Assembly: GCA_036802685.1 (NCBI GenBank)
Contig: DAIRVS010000003.1
Span: 20,113 to 84,112, forward strand
DNA: 64,000 nt
Direction: 5' to 3'
DNA from: HGW-17 sp938004375
GTDB lineage: Bacteria > Myxococcota_A > Polyangia > HGW-17
This document shows, piece after piece, positions 16,227-24,671 of the stretch. The position numbers were made by a program, and so were the translations under genes. The notes under the pieces are model-generated. The model worked only from the letters and a program-made list of their open reading frames with translations. It was not told the origin of the DNA and did no database searches. Position 1 is the stretch's first letter, and each line of letters opens with the position of its first letter.

Positions 16227-18899
16227 ATGTCTCAGTGGAAAAACACGTATTTCTTCGCTAAAGGCCGCAAGTTCCCCGAGTTCCAGGGCAAGTCCAAGGA
16301 CGAGCTCAAGAGCCTGCTCGGCGGCAAGGGCTACGGCCTGTACCTGATGACCTGCGAGCTGGACCTGAATTGCCCGGCCGTGCTCAACCTGCCCACGTTC
16401 CACGCCAACCGCCTCGAGGACGGCCGCATCCCGGCCGCCCTGGTGAAGGAGATCCACGAGGGGCTCGCCGAGATGGAGGCCTTCTCCGGCAAGAAGTTCG
16501 GCGATCCCACCAACCCGCTGCTGGTGTCCGCCCGCTCCGGCGCCAAGTTCTCCATGCCCGGCATGATGGACACGATCCTGAACATCGGCCTGAACGACGC
16601 CATCGTCGACAAGCTGGCCGTGGGTGACGCCGCCCGGTTCTGGCTCGACTCCTACCGCCGCCTGCTGCAGATGTACGGCGACGTCGTCCTCCAGATCGAG
16701 GACGAGCACGGCGAGGACCCCTTCGAGGAGACCCTCGACCACTTCAAGAAGCAAAAGGGCGCCGCCAACGACCTCGAGCTCGGGCCCGCCGAACTGAAGG
16801 AACTGATCGCGCTGTACAAGGGTGTCTACGACAAGTACGGCCATGCCTTCCCGCAGGATCCCGAGGAGCAGGTCGTGCGCTCCGCCGAGGCCGTGTTCCG
16901 GTCCTGGGGCAACGAGCGCGCCGTGTTCACCCGCCGCCTCGAGGGCATCCCCGACGATCTGGGCACCGCCGTCAACATCCAGCAGATGGTGTTCGGCAAC
17001 AAGAACGCGCGCTGCGGCACCGGCGTGTTCTTCACCCGCGACAAGTCCTCGGGCATCAAGCACGCCGACCACCTCGAGGGTACCGTGCTGTTCCAGGCCC
17101 AGGGCGAGGACGTCGTCGCCGGCATCCGCAACTCGCTCCCCCTCGAGGCCCTGCGCGACCATGAGGATCCCGCCTTCCACGCGATCTACGAGGAGATGAA
17201 GAGCACCGCCGACCGCCTCGAGAAGGTCCTGAAGAACATGCAGGACACCGAGTTCACCATCGAGGAGATCAACGGCAAGCCGATCCTGTTCTGGCTGCAG
17301 ATCCGCGACGGCAAGCGCTCGGCCACGGCCGAGTCCGTCATCGCAGCCGCGCTCCACGAGGAGGGCATCGTCACGAAGGAGCAGGCCGTGATGATGGTCA
17401 ACCCCGAGCGCTTCGAGGAGCTCCTGTTCCCCCAAATCGAGGACAAGGCCCGCAAGGCCGCCACGTTGATCACCAAGGGCTCGGCCGCCTCCCCGGGCGC
17501 CGCCGCCGGCCACGTGGCGTTCACGCAGGACGAGGCCCTGGCGCTCGCGGCCAAGGGCGAGCCCGTGATCCTGGTGACCGTGATGACCTCCCAGGAGGAC
17601 GTCAAGGGCATGAAGGCCTCCCGCGGCATCCTGACCTCCACCGGCACCAAGGTCTCCCACGCGGCGATCATGGCCACGGCGTGGGGCATCCCGGCCGTCG
17701 TGGGCGCATCCGAGATCGCCATTGACAAGGCCAAGGGCGAGTTCACCGCCAATGGCCACACGATCAAGCGCGGCGACTTCATCACCATCACCGGCACCAC
17801 CGGCGAGGTCTACCTCGGCCAGGTGCCCACCACGGTGCCCAAGGAACTGAACCCGTCGGCGCAGAAGATCCTGAAGTGGGCCGGCGAGCTCAAGGCCATG
17901 GACGTGCGCGCCAACGCCGAGGCCGCCGAGACGCAGCCCGCCTACGACAAGGGCGCCCGCGGCATCGGCCTGTTCCGCACGGAGCACATGTTCCTCGGCG
18001 ACCGCCTGCCCTCGATCCAGCAGGTGCTCTTCGGCAAGGATCCCGCCAAGGCCGAGAAGGCCCTCGAGGAGATCTACGAGTTCTCCAAGAAGGACTTCCG
18101 CCACAGCCTCGAGGTCATGGACGGCCACGGCGTGACCATCCGCCTGCTCGACGCCCCGCTCCACGAGTTCTTCCCGGCCAACACCGACATGCACCAGGAA
18201 GAGAACCCCATGCTCGGGCACCGCTCCGTGCGCATGGCGCTGACCAACCCCGAGATCCCGCGCACCCAGATCCGCGCGGTGCTCGAGGCCGCCCTGGAGT
18301 TGAAGCAGGCCGGCAAGAACCCGAAGCCCGAGATCGAGATCCCGCTGGTGATCATCCCCCGAGAGGTCACCGAGCTGCTCAAAGTGGCGACGTCAGTGGC
18401 CACCGAGCTCCACGCCGCGAAGGGCGTGTGGGTGGACTACGCCTTCGGTATCATGGTCGAGACGCCGGCGGCCGCCCTCCAGGGCAAGGCCATGGTCGAG
18501 GCCCTGCGCACGAAGCTCGACGGCGTCCCCGCCGAGGCGCACCCGAAGTACGGTTTCGCCTCCTTCGGCACCAACGACCTGACCCAGACCACCCTGGCGA
18601 TCTCCCGCGACGACGCGGACCGCTTCCTGCCGTACTACGTCGACGAGAAGTTCTTCGAGCGGCACCCGTTCGTCTCCATGCACCCGGCCGTCGAGCGCCT
18701 GGTGCGCCTGTTCGTGGACGAGGCCCGCGCGGTGGACTCCCACTTCGAGATCTTCATCTGCGGCGAACACGGCGGCGACCCGTACACCATCGAGCGCCTG
18801 CACCTGTGCGGCCTCTCCGGTATCTCCATGAGCCCGGGCAAGGTCTACCGCTCCATCCTCAAGGCCGCCCAGTCCAACGTGAAGTTCCCCCGCAAGTAA
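16227..18899 (+). CDS. ppdK: Pyruvate, phosphate dikinase
   Basis: 890 residues, the usual length. It interconverts pyruvate + ATP + Pi with PEP + AMP + PPi in the cytosol. ATG at 16227 is chosen for AAGGAG ten bases upstream and for the family N-terminus. Order: ATP-grasp domain (1-350), phosphohistidine domain (His near 478 in KVSHAAIMA) and PEP/pyruvate barrel with FGTNDLTQTT and ICGEHGGDP (catalytic Cys near 845). The usual GGMTSHAA around the His reads GTKVSHAA, so the Thr that is the regulatory phosphorylation site in plants and some bacteria is Val. It stands alone with its own promoter. Confidence 0.95.
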   Translation: MSQWKNTYFFAKGRKFPEFQGKSKDELKSLLGGKGYGLYLMTCELDLNCPAVLNLPTFHANRLEDGRIPAALVKEIHEGLAEMEAFSGKKFGDPTNPLLVSARSGAKFSMPGMMDTILNIGLNDAIVDKLAVGDAARFWLDSYRRLLQMYGDVVLQIEDEHGEDPFEETLDHFKKQKGAANDLELGPAELKELIALYKGVYDKYGHAFPQDPEEQVVRSAEAVFRSWGNERAVFTRRLEGIPDDLGTAVNIQQMVFGNKNARCGTGVFFTRDKSSGIKHADHLEGTVLFQAQGEDVVAGIRNSLPLEALRDHEDPAFHAIYEEMKSTADRLEKVLKNMQDTEFTIEEINGKPILFWLQIRDGKRSATAESVIAAALHEEGIVTKEQAVMMVNPERFEELLFPQIEDKARKAATLITKGSAASPGAAAGHVAFTQDEALALAAKGEPVILVTVMTSQEDVKGMKASRGILTSTGTKVSHAAIMATAWGIPAVVGASEIAIDKAKGEFTANGHTIKRGDFITITGTTGEVYLGQVPTTVPKELNPSAQKILKWAGELKAMDVRANAEAAETQPAYDKGARGIGLFRTEHMFLGDRLPSIQQVLFGKDPAKAEKALEEIYEFSKKDFRHSLEVMDGHGVTIRLLDAPLHEFFPANTDMHQEENPMLGHRSVRMALTNPEIPRTQIRAVLEAALELKQAGKNPKPEIEIPLVIIPREVTELLKVATSVATELHAAKGVWVDYAFGIMVETPAAALQGKAMVEALRTKLDGVPAEAHPKYGFASFGTNDLTQTTLAISRDDADRFLPYYVDEKFFERHPFVSMHPAVERLVRLFVDEARAVDSHFEIFICGEHGGDPYTIERLHLCGLSGISMSPGKVYRSILKAAQSNVKFPRK

Positions 18900-18914
18900 T
18901 TTTTTGATACCATC

Positions 18915-18949
18915 CCTCCCGGCTGGCGGCGACCCCTCCGGCCGGGAGG
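18915..18949 (+). promoter_or_regulatory. Hairpin covering the pirin ribosome-binding site
   Basis: CCTCCCGGC (18915-18923) pairs perfectly with GCCGGGAGG (18941-18949). The 3' arm contains the GGGAGG ribosome site of the pirin gene, whose ATG is at 18955. The fold would hide the ribosome site, and the structure sits 15 bases after the ppdK stop. It may limit translation of pirin or help end ppdK transcripts; no U-run follows. Confidence 0.45.
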
Positions 18950-18954
18950 ACCCC

Positions 18955-19797
18955 ATGATCCGCGAGCTCAAAAAAATCGTCCACGGCCAGGACACCTTCG
19001 ACGGCGCCGGCGTGAAGCTGCGCCGAATCTTCGGCTTCTCGGCGGACAACGCCTTCGATCCCTTCCTGCTCCTGGACGACTTCGGCTCGGATAAGCCCGA
19101 GGACTTCCTGGCCGGCTTCCCCTGGCACCCCCACCGGGGCATCGAGACGGTCACCTGGGTCCTCGAGGGGCGCGTCGCCCACGGGGACAGCCTGGACAAC
19201 GCCGGGGTCATCGGCCCCGGGGAGATGCAGTGGATGAGCGCGGGGTCCGGGATCATCCACCAGGAGATGCCCGAGCGCGCCGAGGGCCGCCTGCGCGGGC
19301 TGCAGTTGTGGGTGAACCTGCCGGCACGGGAGAAGATGTCGCCCCCTCGCTACCGCGGCATCACGCCCGAAGAGGTCCCCCGCGTGCCTTTGCCCGGCGG
19401 CGGCGAGGTGCTGGTGCTCGCGGGGGAGTACGGCGGCGTGACCGGCCCCGTGCGCGACGTGGTGGCCTCTCCGCGGTATCTCGACGTGACCCTGCCCGCG
19501 GGCGGGGCGTTCACCTGGGACGGCCTCGCGGGCCTGACCGTGTTCGCGTACGTGGTCGAGGGCACCGCACGCTTCGGGCCGGACGCGAAGCCCGAGACGA
19601 ATCGAGGCACCGCCGTGCTGTTCGGCGACGGCGACGCGGTGCGGACGATTGCCGGGGACGCCGGGGCGCGCTTCATCCTCGTGGCCGGCGCCCCGCTGCG
19701 CGAGCCGGTGGCCTGGCGGGGTCCCATCGTGATGAACACCCAGGCCGAGCTGGATCTCGCCTTCCGCGAGTTCCACGCCGGCACCTTCGTGAAGTAG
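18955..19797 (+). CDS. Pirin family protein
   Basis: 280 residues. A bicupin pirin with the signature HPHRGIETVTWVLEG (metal ligands HxH) and the later SAGSGIIHQEMP with the third His and Glu. The C-terminal cupin half (residues 170-280) is present. Pirins bind Fe or Ni; some oxidise quercetin and others regulate metabolism, and the role cannot be told from sequence. ATG at 18955 follows GGGAGG. It lies 55 bases after ppdK on the same strand. Confidence 0.92.
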   Translation: MIRELKKIVHGQDTFDGAGVKLRRIFGFSADNAFDPFLLLDDFGSDKPEDFLAGFPWHPHRGIETVTWVLEGRVAHGDSLDNAGVIGPGEMQWMSAGSGIIHQEMPERAEGRLRGLQLWVNLPAREKMSPPRYRGITPEEVPRVPLPGGGEVLVLAGEYGGVTGPVRDVVASPRYLDVTLPAGGAFTWDGLAGLTVFAYVVEGTARFGPDAKPETNRGTAVLFGDGDAVRTIAGDAGARFILVAGAPLREPVAWRGPIVMNTQAELDLAFREFHAGTFVK

Positions 19798-19847
19798 CGC
19801 CGCGTCCCGTATCCAGGGGTTTCTCGGTCATACAAAGAAGATTACGG

Positions 19848-20438
19848 ATGAAGCGTCTTCGATTTCTCCTGATGGTATTCCTTGCCGCACCTCCCCTCCA
19901 CGCCGCACACGCCCGGACCCCGGAGCCTCGCTGGAGCGCGGGGGGGTACGGCGGCCGGTTCTACGACAGCAGTCCCAACTTCCTCCTGACCCTGCGGGAG
20001 ACCCACTTCGAGGACCATCACCTCGTCGCGGCCAACGCGACCGCCGTGCTCTGGCAGGCCGGCCGCTGGCCGCTCTCCCTCGTCCTGGACCTGGTGGCCG
20101 GCCGGCAGTTCGGCCAGGCGGACCTCACCGAGCTGGCCACGGCGCCCGTCCTGTACTGGGGCGGCTTTCCCTGGGACGACCATCTGCATACCCGGGTCGG
20201 GTTCGGTCCTTTCGGCGTGTCCTGGCTCTCCGGGTTGAGTCCGCTGGAACGGACCGGGAAGGGCGGGTCCCGCTGGCTGAACTTCCTGGTGCTGGAGGTG
20301 GCCTTCGCGCTCCCGGGGTGGCCCCTGAACGAGCTCTTCGTGCGCCTGCACCATCGGTGCGACGTCCTGGGGCTGCTCAACGATTACGGGATGAACGGCG
20401 AGGACTTCCTCGTGGTGGGATACCGTCGGCGCTTCTAG
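19848..20438 (+). CDS. Outer-membrane PagL/acyloxyacyl hydrolase-like protein
   Basis: 196 residues with a signal peptide ending near HAAHA-RT. The rest alternates as in a small beta-barrel. The C-terminal FVRLHHRCDVLGLLNDYG and the last residues VVGYRRRF (terminal Phe) resemble the PagL-like lipid A deacylase/acyloxyacyl hydrolase family, in which the conserved His-His/Arg pair sits at this spot. Probably an outer-membrane lipid-modifying enzyme or a relative. Starts 50 bases after pirin. Confidence 0.55.
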   Translation: MKRLRFLLMVFLAAPPLHAAHARTPEPRWSAGGYGGRFYDSSPNFLLTLRETHFEDHHLVAANATAVLWQAGRWPLSLVLDLVAGRQFGQADLTELATAPVLYWGGFPWDDHLHTRVGFGPFGVSWLSGLSPLERTGKGGSRWLNFLVLEVAFALPGWPLNELFVRLHHRCDVLGLLNDYGMNGEDFLVVGYRRRF

Positions 20439-20609
20439 GGATTCACGGCTGCGCTGGCGGGTACACATGTCAAAAAAAACCATTTGTCATTGTTTGTCCG
20501 AAAGTCTATAGTTCCATTCGGAGGAACTATTCCCTCGCGCACATCGAAAGAAGTCTTTGCTGCGTTGTCGAGCTCCACCCGAGACGACTCTTTAGGAGGA
20601 ATTCCCGCC

Positions 20610-21644
20610 ATGAGTCATCCCCGTTCCATTCGCTCCTGTATCCTTGTCTTCGTGTCCGGCGCGTCCCTGCTCCTGCTGCTCGCGGCCGGGTGCACCGGGC
20701 GCGGCAAGGCGCCTCCTCTGGCCAAGGAGGCCGTCCCCGCGCCTCCCGCGAAGGAGGCGGCGGCGAAGACTCCTCCCCCGGCCCCCGCGCCGCCCAAGAC
20801 CCCGGAGAAGGCGCCGGAAGCTCCGCCGCCGCCGATCACGCCGGCCGGGCTGATCCAGACCCTGGAAAAGATGACCGACGGCGACGCCGGTCCTTTGCGC
20901 GAGGAATATCTCCAGGTGGTCCAAAAGTCGCTCGGGAGCGCCCTGCCCGCGGAGTCCTCAGTTTACGCGCTCACCTTGCACGACGAAAACGTCCTCGTGG
21001 GCGCGTTCCTGTCCGTCGAGCCGTTCCCACCCGAGCCTGGCACGAAGGCCCCGCCCCAGAAGGTGCGGACCTTCTGGCTGCCCCGTCCCAAGGACCCCGA
21101 CAAAGATCCCCTGCGGCTCACCGAGGTGGAGATCAAGCCCGTGTTGAGCTCGCTCGCGACCCTCGAGAAGCACGCATCGTTCCCCGAGGTGCCCTTCTTT
21201 CTTGTGCGGGGCGAGCGGCCCGAGCCGCCCGACCCCGATCCCTATTCGGACGTGAAGTGGATCGAAATCTGGTCCCTGCGCCCCGAGGGGCCGCGCCGGA
21301 TCCGGCAGCTGGAGGAGCATCTCTTCGCGCCGGCCGGAACGAGCCGGACCCAGACCGCCAAGGTCCTCTGGATCGGGGAAGAGGAGGGACCGTTTTACCT
21401 GGCCGCACGTACATACAGGGTCTCCGCCACTCCGAAAAATTCCGCCAGGGTCGACGACGACGACGGAGAAATGGTCTATCGCTGCGAGGCCAGCACCACG
21501 GTCTACCAACTCGACGCCAAGGGCCAGGCCTCCGAGCTCACGGCCAAGCAGGTGGCCGCCCTACGGAAGACGAGCCTGGAGTTGACCGCGTTCCCCCTGG
21601 ACGGAAAAGGCACGACCGAGGATGCCTGCGCCGAGCTCGAGTGA
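20610..21644 (+). CDS. Proline-rich lipoprotein of unknown function
   Basis: 344 residues. ATG at 20610 follows AGGAGGA. Lipobox LLAAGC gives a lipidated Cys near residue 28. Residues 30-75 are a Pro/Ala/Lys linker, likely crossing the envelope. The remaining 260 residues form a soluble domain I do not recognise, with a DDDDGE acidic patch. It stands between an outer-membrane protein and the convergent DUF6544 gene. No catalytic motif seen. Confidence 0.75.
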   Translation: MSHPRSIRSCILVFVSGASLLLLLAAGCTGRGKAPPLAKEAVPAPPAKEAAAKTPPPAPAPPKTPEKAPEAPPPPITPAGLIQTLEKMTDGDAGPLREEYLQVVQKSLGSALPAESSVYALTLHDENVLVGAFLSVEPFPPEPGTKAPPQKVRTFWLPRPKDPDKDPLRLTEVEIKPVLSSLATLEKHASFPEVPFFLVRGERPEPPDPDPYSDVKWIEIWSLRPEGPRRIRQLEEHLFAPAGTSRTQTAKVLWIGEEEGPFYLAARTYRVSATPKNSARVDDDDGEMVYRCEASTTVYQLDAKGQASELTAKQVAALRKTSLELTAFPLDGKGTTEDACAELE

Positions 21645-21697
21645 TCCTCCCTCGCGTCGAGGACAGCGACCGCGGGCACGACGACGACCCGGCGCTT

Positions 21698-22804
21698 TCA
21701 ATCCCACGACGGATAGTAGCGGACCCGCTTCAGGTGGAACTCGCCGTACTGGAAGTCCCCGGACGGGCGTTGCCAGATCAACCTTCCGGTCCCCGGCAGC
21801 CGGACCGGGCCGTACCAACGATAGTCGCTGGTCGGGGTCCGCCAGGGCAGCGGGATCGTCTCTTTCCCGTCGGCGGTGAAGTACCGGTCCCCGGACACGA
21901 AGTCGACCAGGTCGCCCGCCGCGTCGAAGTGGAGCACGGCCGAGATCGTGACGCCGTCGCGGGTGAACCTCCCCTGCACGACGCCCTCCCCGAGCACCGA
22001 CCACTCCACCGGCGCGCCGATCAGGGCCGCCGGCGCCATGACGCACAGGTCGTTGAACACCGTCACCGTCTCGCCCTGCCGCATCTTCGGTCCCGCCGCG
22101 TTCACGACCTCGACGAGGGAGGCCACCCGGATCTGCATGCGCGCCTCGTCGCCGACGAACCGGTGCAGGCCGGTCATGGGAAGCCCGTACAGCGACGCCT
22201 CCATCAGGAAGCGCCGGCTGGAGGGCTCGATCACGTTGACCTGGGTGCTGGAGAAACGCATCCACGGGGCGTCGAAGCCGTTGCGGAAGCGCCCCTCGTA
22301 GTCGGTCGAGAAGCCGAGGATCCGGGGCTTCCCCAGGGCCCCGCTGCGGGCGACGTACCGGGCCACCGGCGCCGGAAGCGCGTCGAGGTCCGCCTGGGTG
22401 ATCATCGGCGACGACTCCGGCAGGGACCTCACCGCGGCCGCGGCCTCCCGGCGATACCGGGACCGCAGGCTCCCGGGCAGGGCGGTGGCCACGGAGACGA
22501 CCAGAGGAAGCAGGATCAGCACATTGGGTAGGGTGCCGAACTTCGCGTCGCTCCACGCCAGCACCACCAGGACCTGCGAGAGGACCACTGCGGGCAGCCC
22601 GACGATCCACCAGGCTTCCTTCCCCAGCGCGAGGAGCCCGGCGGCGACCAGGAACAGCAGGGCCGCCGTGAGCCACAGCACCCCCAGACCCGGCCCGATG
22701 GCCAGCTTCAGCGCCGCCACGGGGGCGAGGCCGAACCCCTTGACGAACCCCATCAGGTGAATCAGGCCATGCAGCACGACGATCGCGATCAACACCGGTT
22801 TCAT
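21698..22804 (-). CDS. DUF6544 family membrane protein
   Basis: 368 residues. Four hydrophobic helices in the first 120 residues (LIHLMGFVKGFGLA is typical of this family). A soluble domain from 130 follows, with VARYVARSGALG, a MQIRVASLVEVVNAAG stretch, FNDLCVMAPAAL and the conserved C-terminal YWxxP-like WYGPVRLPGTGRLIW. The function of DUF6544 is not known. It is the last gene of a four-gene minus-strand cluster that holds a second, lipoprotein form of the same domain. Confidence 0.75.
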   Translation of the reverse strand: MKPVLIAIVVLHGLIHLMGFVKGFGLAPVAALKLAIGPGLGVLWLTAALLFLVAAGLLALGKEAWWIVGLPAVVLSQVLVVLAWSDAKFGTLPNVLILLPLVVSVATALPGSLRSRYRREAAAAVRSLPESSPMITQADLDALPAPVARYVARSGALGKPRILGFSTDYEGRFRNGFDAPWMRFSSTQVNVIEPSSRRFLMEASLYGLPMTGLHRFVGDEARMQIRVASLVEVVNAAGPKMRQGETVTVFNDLCVMAPAALIGAPVEWSVLGEGVVQGRFTRDGVTISAVLHFDAAGDLVDFVSGDRYFTADGKETIPLPWRTPTSDYRWYGPVRLPGTGRLIWQRPSGDFQYGEFHLKRVRYYPSWD

Positions 22805-22813
22805 GACGACCTC

Positions 22814-23371
22814 CTAAAACGAGTATCCGACTTCCAGCCGCAGGACGTGGTCGAGCTCCACCTCCCGGAGCCCCCGTCCGATCCGCGGCGCCCAGGCCAG
22901 GCCGAAGCTCCAGGGGGACCCGGCGCGCCGGTACCGGTACCCCAGCGAGGGTGTGACCGACAGCCCCGTGAGCGCCCATCCCCCGCGGCCGGCCGCGTCG
23001 AGCGTCAGCATGGGCGTCAGCGCGAGGCCAAGCTCCGCGTGGTGGACGCCGTCGCCCGCCAGGAGCCGGGGTCCGATGGGCGCCAGCACCGTTCCCGGGG
23101 CGAACCCCCCATTGGTGAACAGGGGGAAGTAGCCCAGCCCGACCTGCATCGAGAGGACAAAGGGGCCGCGCCACAGGACACGCCGCTCGTAGTGCGCGGA
23201 GAGCGTCATCCCCTCGCCCAGCACCTGGAGCGTAACCCGGTTCGGCTCCGGTCCGGTCCCGACCGGACGCGCGTGGACAGCGGACGCCGCCAGGAGGAAC
23301 GCCCCCGTGACGCACAGGCTCCACGCCGTCTTTCTCCCGGACAACCCTTCAGTAAAGAGAGAACACGTCAT
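22814..23371 (-). CDS. Small outer-membrane beta-barrel protein
   Basis: 185 residues. Signal peptide (LLAASAVHA) followed by alternating strands; it ends LRLEVGYSF, with terminal Phe as in outer-membrane proteins. ATG at 23371 overlaps the end of the preceding lipoprotein gene by 23 bases, and the DUF6544 gene starts ten bases after its stop. I do not recognise a specific family. Confidence 0.65.
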   Translation of the reverse strand: MTCSLFTEGLSGRKTAWSLCVTGAFLLAASAVHARPVGTGPEPNRVTLQVLGEGMTLSAHYERRVLWRGPFVLSMQVGLGYFPLFTNGGFAPGTVLAPIGPRLLAGDGVHHAELGLALTPMLTLDAAGRGGWALTGLSVTPSLGYRYRRAGSPWSFGLAWAPRIGRGLREVELDHVLRLEVGYSF

Positions 23372-24222
23372 GATCCACCTCGTGGTATTCGAAGTTCGCG
23401 TATTCGAAGGGCGCGCGGCCCTCCTCCTCCCAGAGGCCGGCCATCCGGTCGCAGACGCGGACGCCGCCGTGTTCCCCGTGCCCGTCGCAGCGGGCCCGCC
23501 AGGTCTTGAGGACCTGCCGGTCCCCTTCGGTCGCGTAGCGCTGGGCGACGAAGTCCACCAGATCCCCCTCCGGCGTGAACGTGAAGACCCCGGTCACCGT
23601 GATCCCGTGGGCGGTGAGCCGCGCCTGCAGGGCGTCCGGGCCCAGGGCCTCGAGCTCGACGCCCGGCGCCACCAGCGCCGAGGGGCTCAGCGCGACCTCG
23701 GCCAGGCACGCGACCAGGCCGGCCTGCGCCACCTCGGGACCCCAGGTCTCCTGGAAGGGCATGCCGTTGAGCCGGATGGACATGCGGCCCGCTCCGCCGA
23801 GCTCCAGGCTGTCGTGCCCGTCCATCTCGATCATCGGTGCATACGTGCCCCGCATCAGGGCGTGACGTGTCGGAAGCGCCGTGGTGTTGTACTGCTCGAA
23901 GGCCAGGACGATCGCGGCGCCGTCCCGCTCGAGGTGGAGCCGGCCGCGGCCCCGGCTCCGGTGGGCCCGCACGAAGGGCCGGTCCACGACCCCGCTGCGC
24001 AGGAGGAACCGCGCCGCCGGCTCGGGGAGCGTTTCCACCACCGCCCCCGGAGGAACCACTNNNNNNNNNNACCAGGTCCCGGGTCACCGCGAAGGTCTCG
24101 GTCCCCGCGGCCGCCGCCAGGCTCTCCCGGATCGGCGCCTCGTCGTCGATGAAGCCGCAGGCCGAAAGCGGCGTCAGGCTCCAGAGCAGAATCAAGCCAA
24201 GCCAGACAAAGGGGTTCTTCAT
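23349..24222 (-). CDS. DUF6544-like lipoprotein, interrupted by assembly gap
   Basis: The N-terminus (ATG at 24222, GGAG five bases upstream; lipobox LSACG) and the C-terminal 230 residues are in different frames on either side of ten Ns at 24061-24070. The gap length is therefore probably nominal. The C-terminal part has GVELEALGPDALQARLTAHG and LVDFVAQRYATEG, matching the same domain as the gene at 21698 (LVDFVSGDRYFTADG). Likely one intact periplasmic lipoprotein gene in the cell. It starts two bases after the STAS-like gene. Confidence 0.7.
24061..24070. other. Run of ten N (assembly gap)
   Basis: Ten undetermined bases inside the lipoprotein gene. Ten is a common scaffolder default, so the true missing length is unknown. 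The reading frame differs on the two sides. Confidence 0.95.
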
Positions 24223-24224
24223 GC

Positions 24225-24506
24225 TCACTCCTTCTCCCCGGATCCGGGAGGGACCGCGGTCGGTCGTGGCCCGTCCAGAAGCGCCCTCAGGTAAGGGGAT
24301 CCGGTCCTCGTCGCCACCCCGGCGGCGCGCAACAGGTCGAGGCAGCCGGGGTCGATGACCGTGCCCCGGTCCAGCTCCAGGACCCCGCCCTCCCCGAGCT
24401 CCGGGAGGAGCCGCGCGAGCTCCTGCCAGGCGGCCTGATCCAACCGTCCGCTAAAGACGAGGACGGTCTCGTGGGGGGTGCGGCGCAGGTCGATGCGGTA
24501 CGTCAT
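24225..24506 (-). CDS. STAS-like domain protein
   Basis: 93 residues. Pattern of a STAS/anti-sigma-antagonist fold: VLVFSGRLDQAAWQELARLL, then GGVLELDRGTVIDPGCLDLLRAAG. The phosphorylatable Ser/Thr of SpoIIAA-type proteins sits in a DxSG motif; here the site reads DPGCLDL, so regulation by phosphorylation is doubtful. First gene of the envelope cluster and divergent from the sigma54 activator at 24672. Confidence 0.6.
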   Translation of the reverse strand: MTYRIDLRRTPHETVLVFSGRLDQAAWQELARLLPELGEGGVLELDRGTVIDPGCLDLLRAAGVATRTGSPYLRALLDGPRPTAVPPGSGEKE

Positions 24507-24552
24507 GCCGGAAGGAATTGCACGCCGCGTGCCAACCGGAAAACTCTCGTCA

Positions 24553-24558
24553 AGTATA
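24553..24558 (-). promoter_or_regulatory. Possible -10 box for the STAS-DUF6544 cluster
   Basis: TATACT on the minus strand, 47 bases upstream of ATG at 24506. The -35 match 17 bases further upstream (ATCAGC) is weak and falls in the palindrome at 24576-24592, so an operator there would affect both directions. Confidence 0.35.
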
Positions 24559-24570
24559 GGAAATTCCCGC

Positions 24571-24632
24571 TTGACGCTGATAGAGTATCAGCCTATTGTC
24601 ATCAATATGTTGTCACTGACGGTATATTGTCA
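24571..24632 (+). promoter_or_regulatory. Promoter with palindromic operator in its spacer and TTGTCA repeats
   Basis: TTGACG, 17 bases, TATTGT (24571-24599). The spacer and the last -35 base form a perfect palindrome GCTGATA-GAG-TATCAGC (24576-24592). Three TTGTCA copies follow at 24596, 24610 and 24627. They lie between the divergent STAS gene and the sigma54 activator, whose ATG is at 24672. The layout suits a repressor; the factor is unknown. Confidence 0.6.
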
Positions 24633-24671
24633 CTCTTCTTTCCGCTCTCTCCGCGCCTCCGGGAGTCCGCC

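Noticed and set aside
16197..18221. 674-residue open frame on the minus strand under ppdK
   Set aside because: Lies wholly antisense to PPDK, with repetitive Leu/Val/Gly/His composition and no domain.
20318..22531. 737-residue plus-strand frame across the lipoprotein and DUF6544 genes
   Set aside because: Arg/Pro/Gly-rich, spans the shadow of two real genes on both strands.
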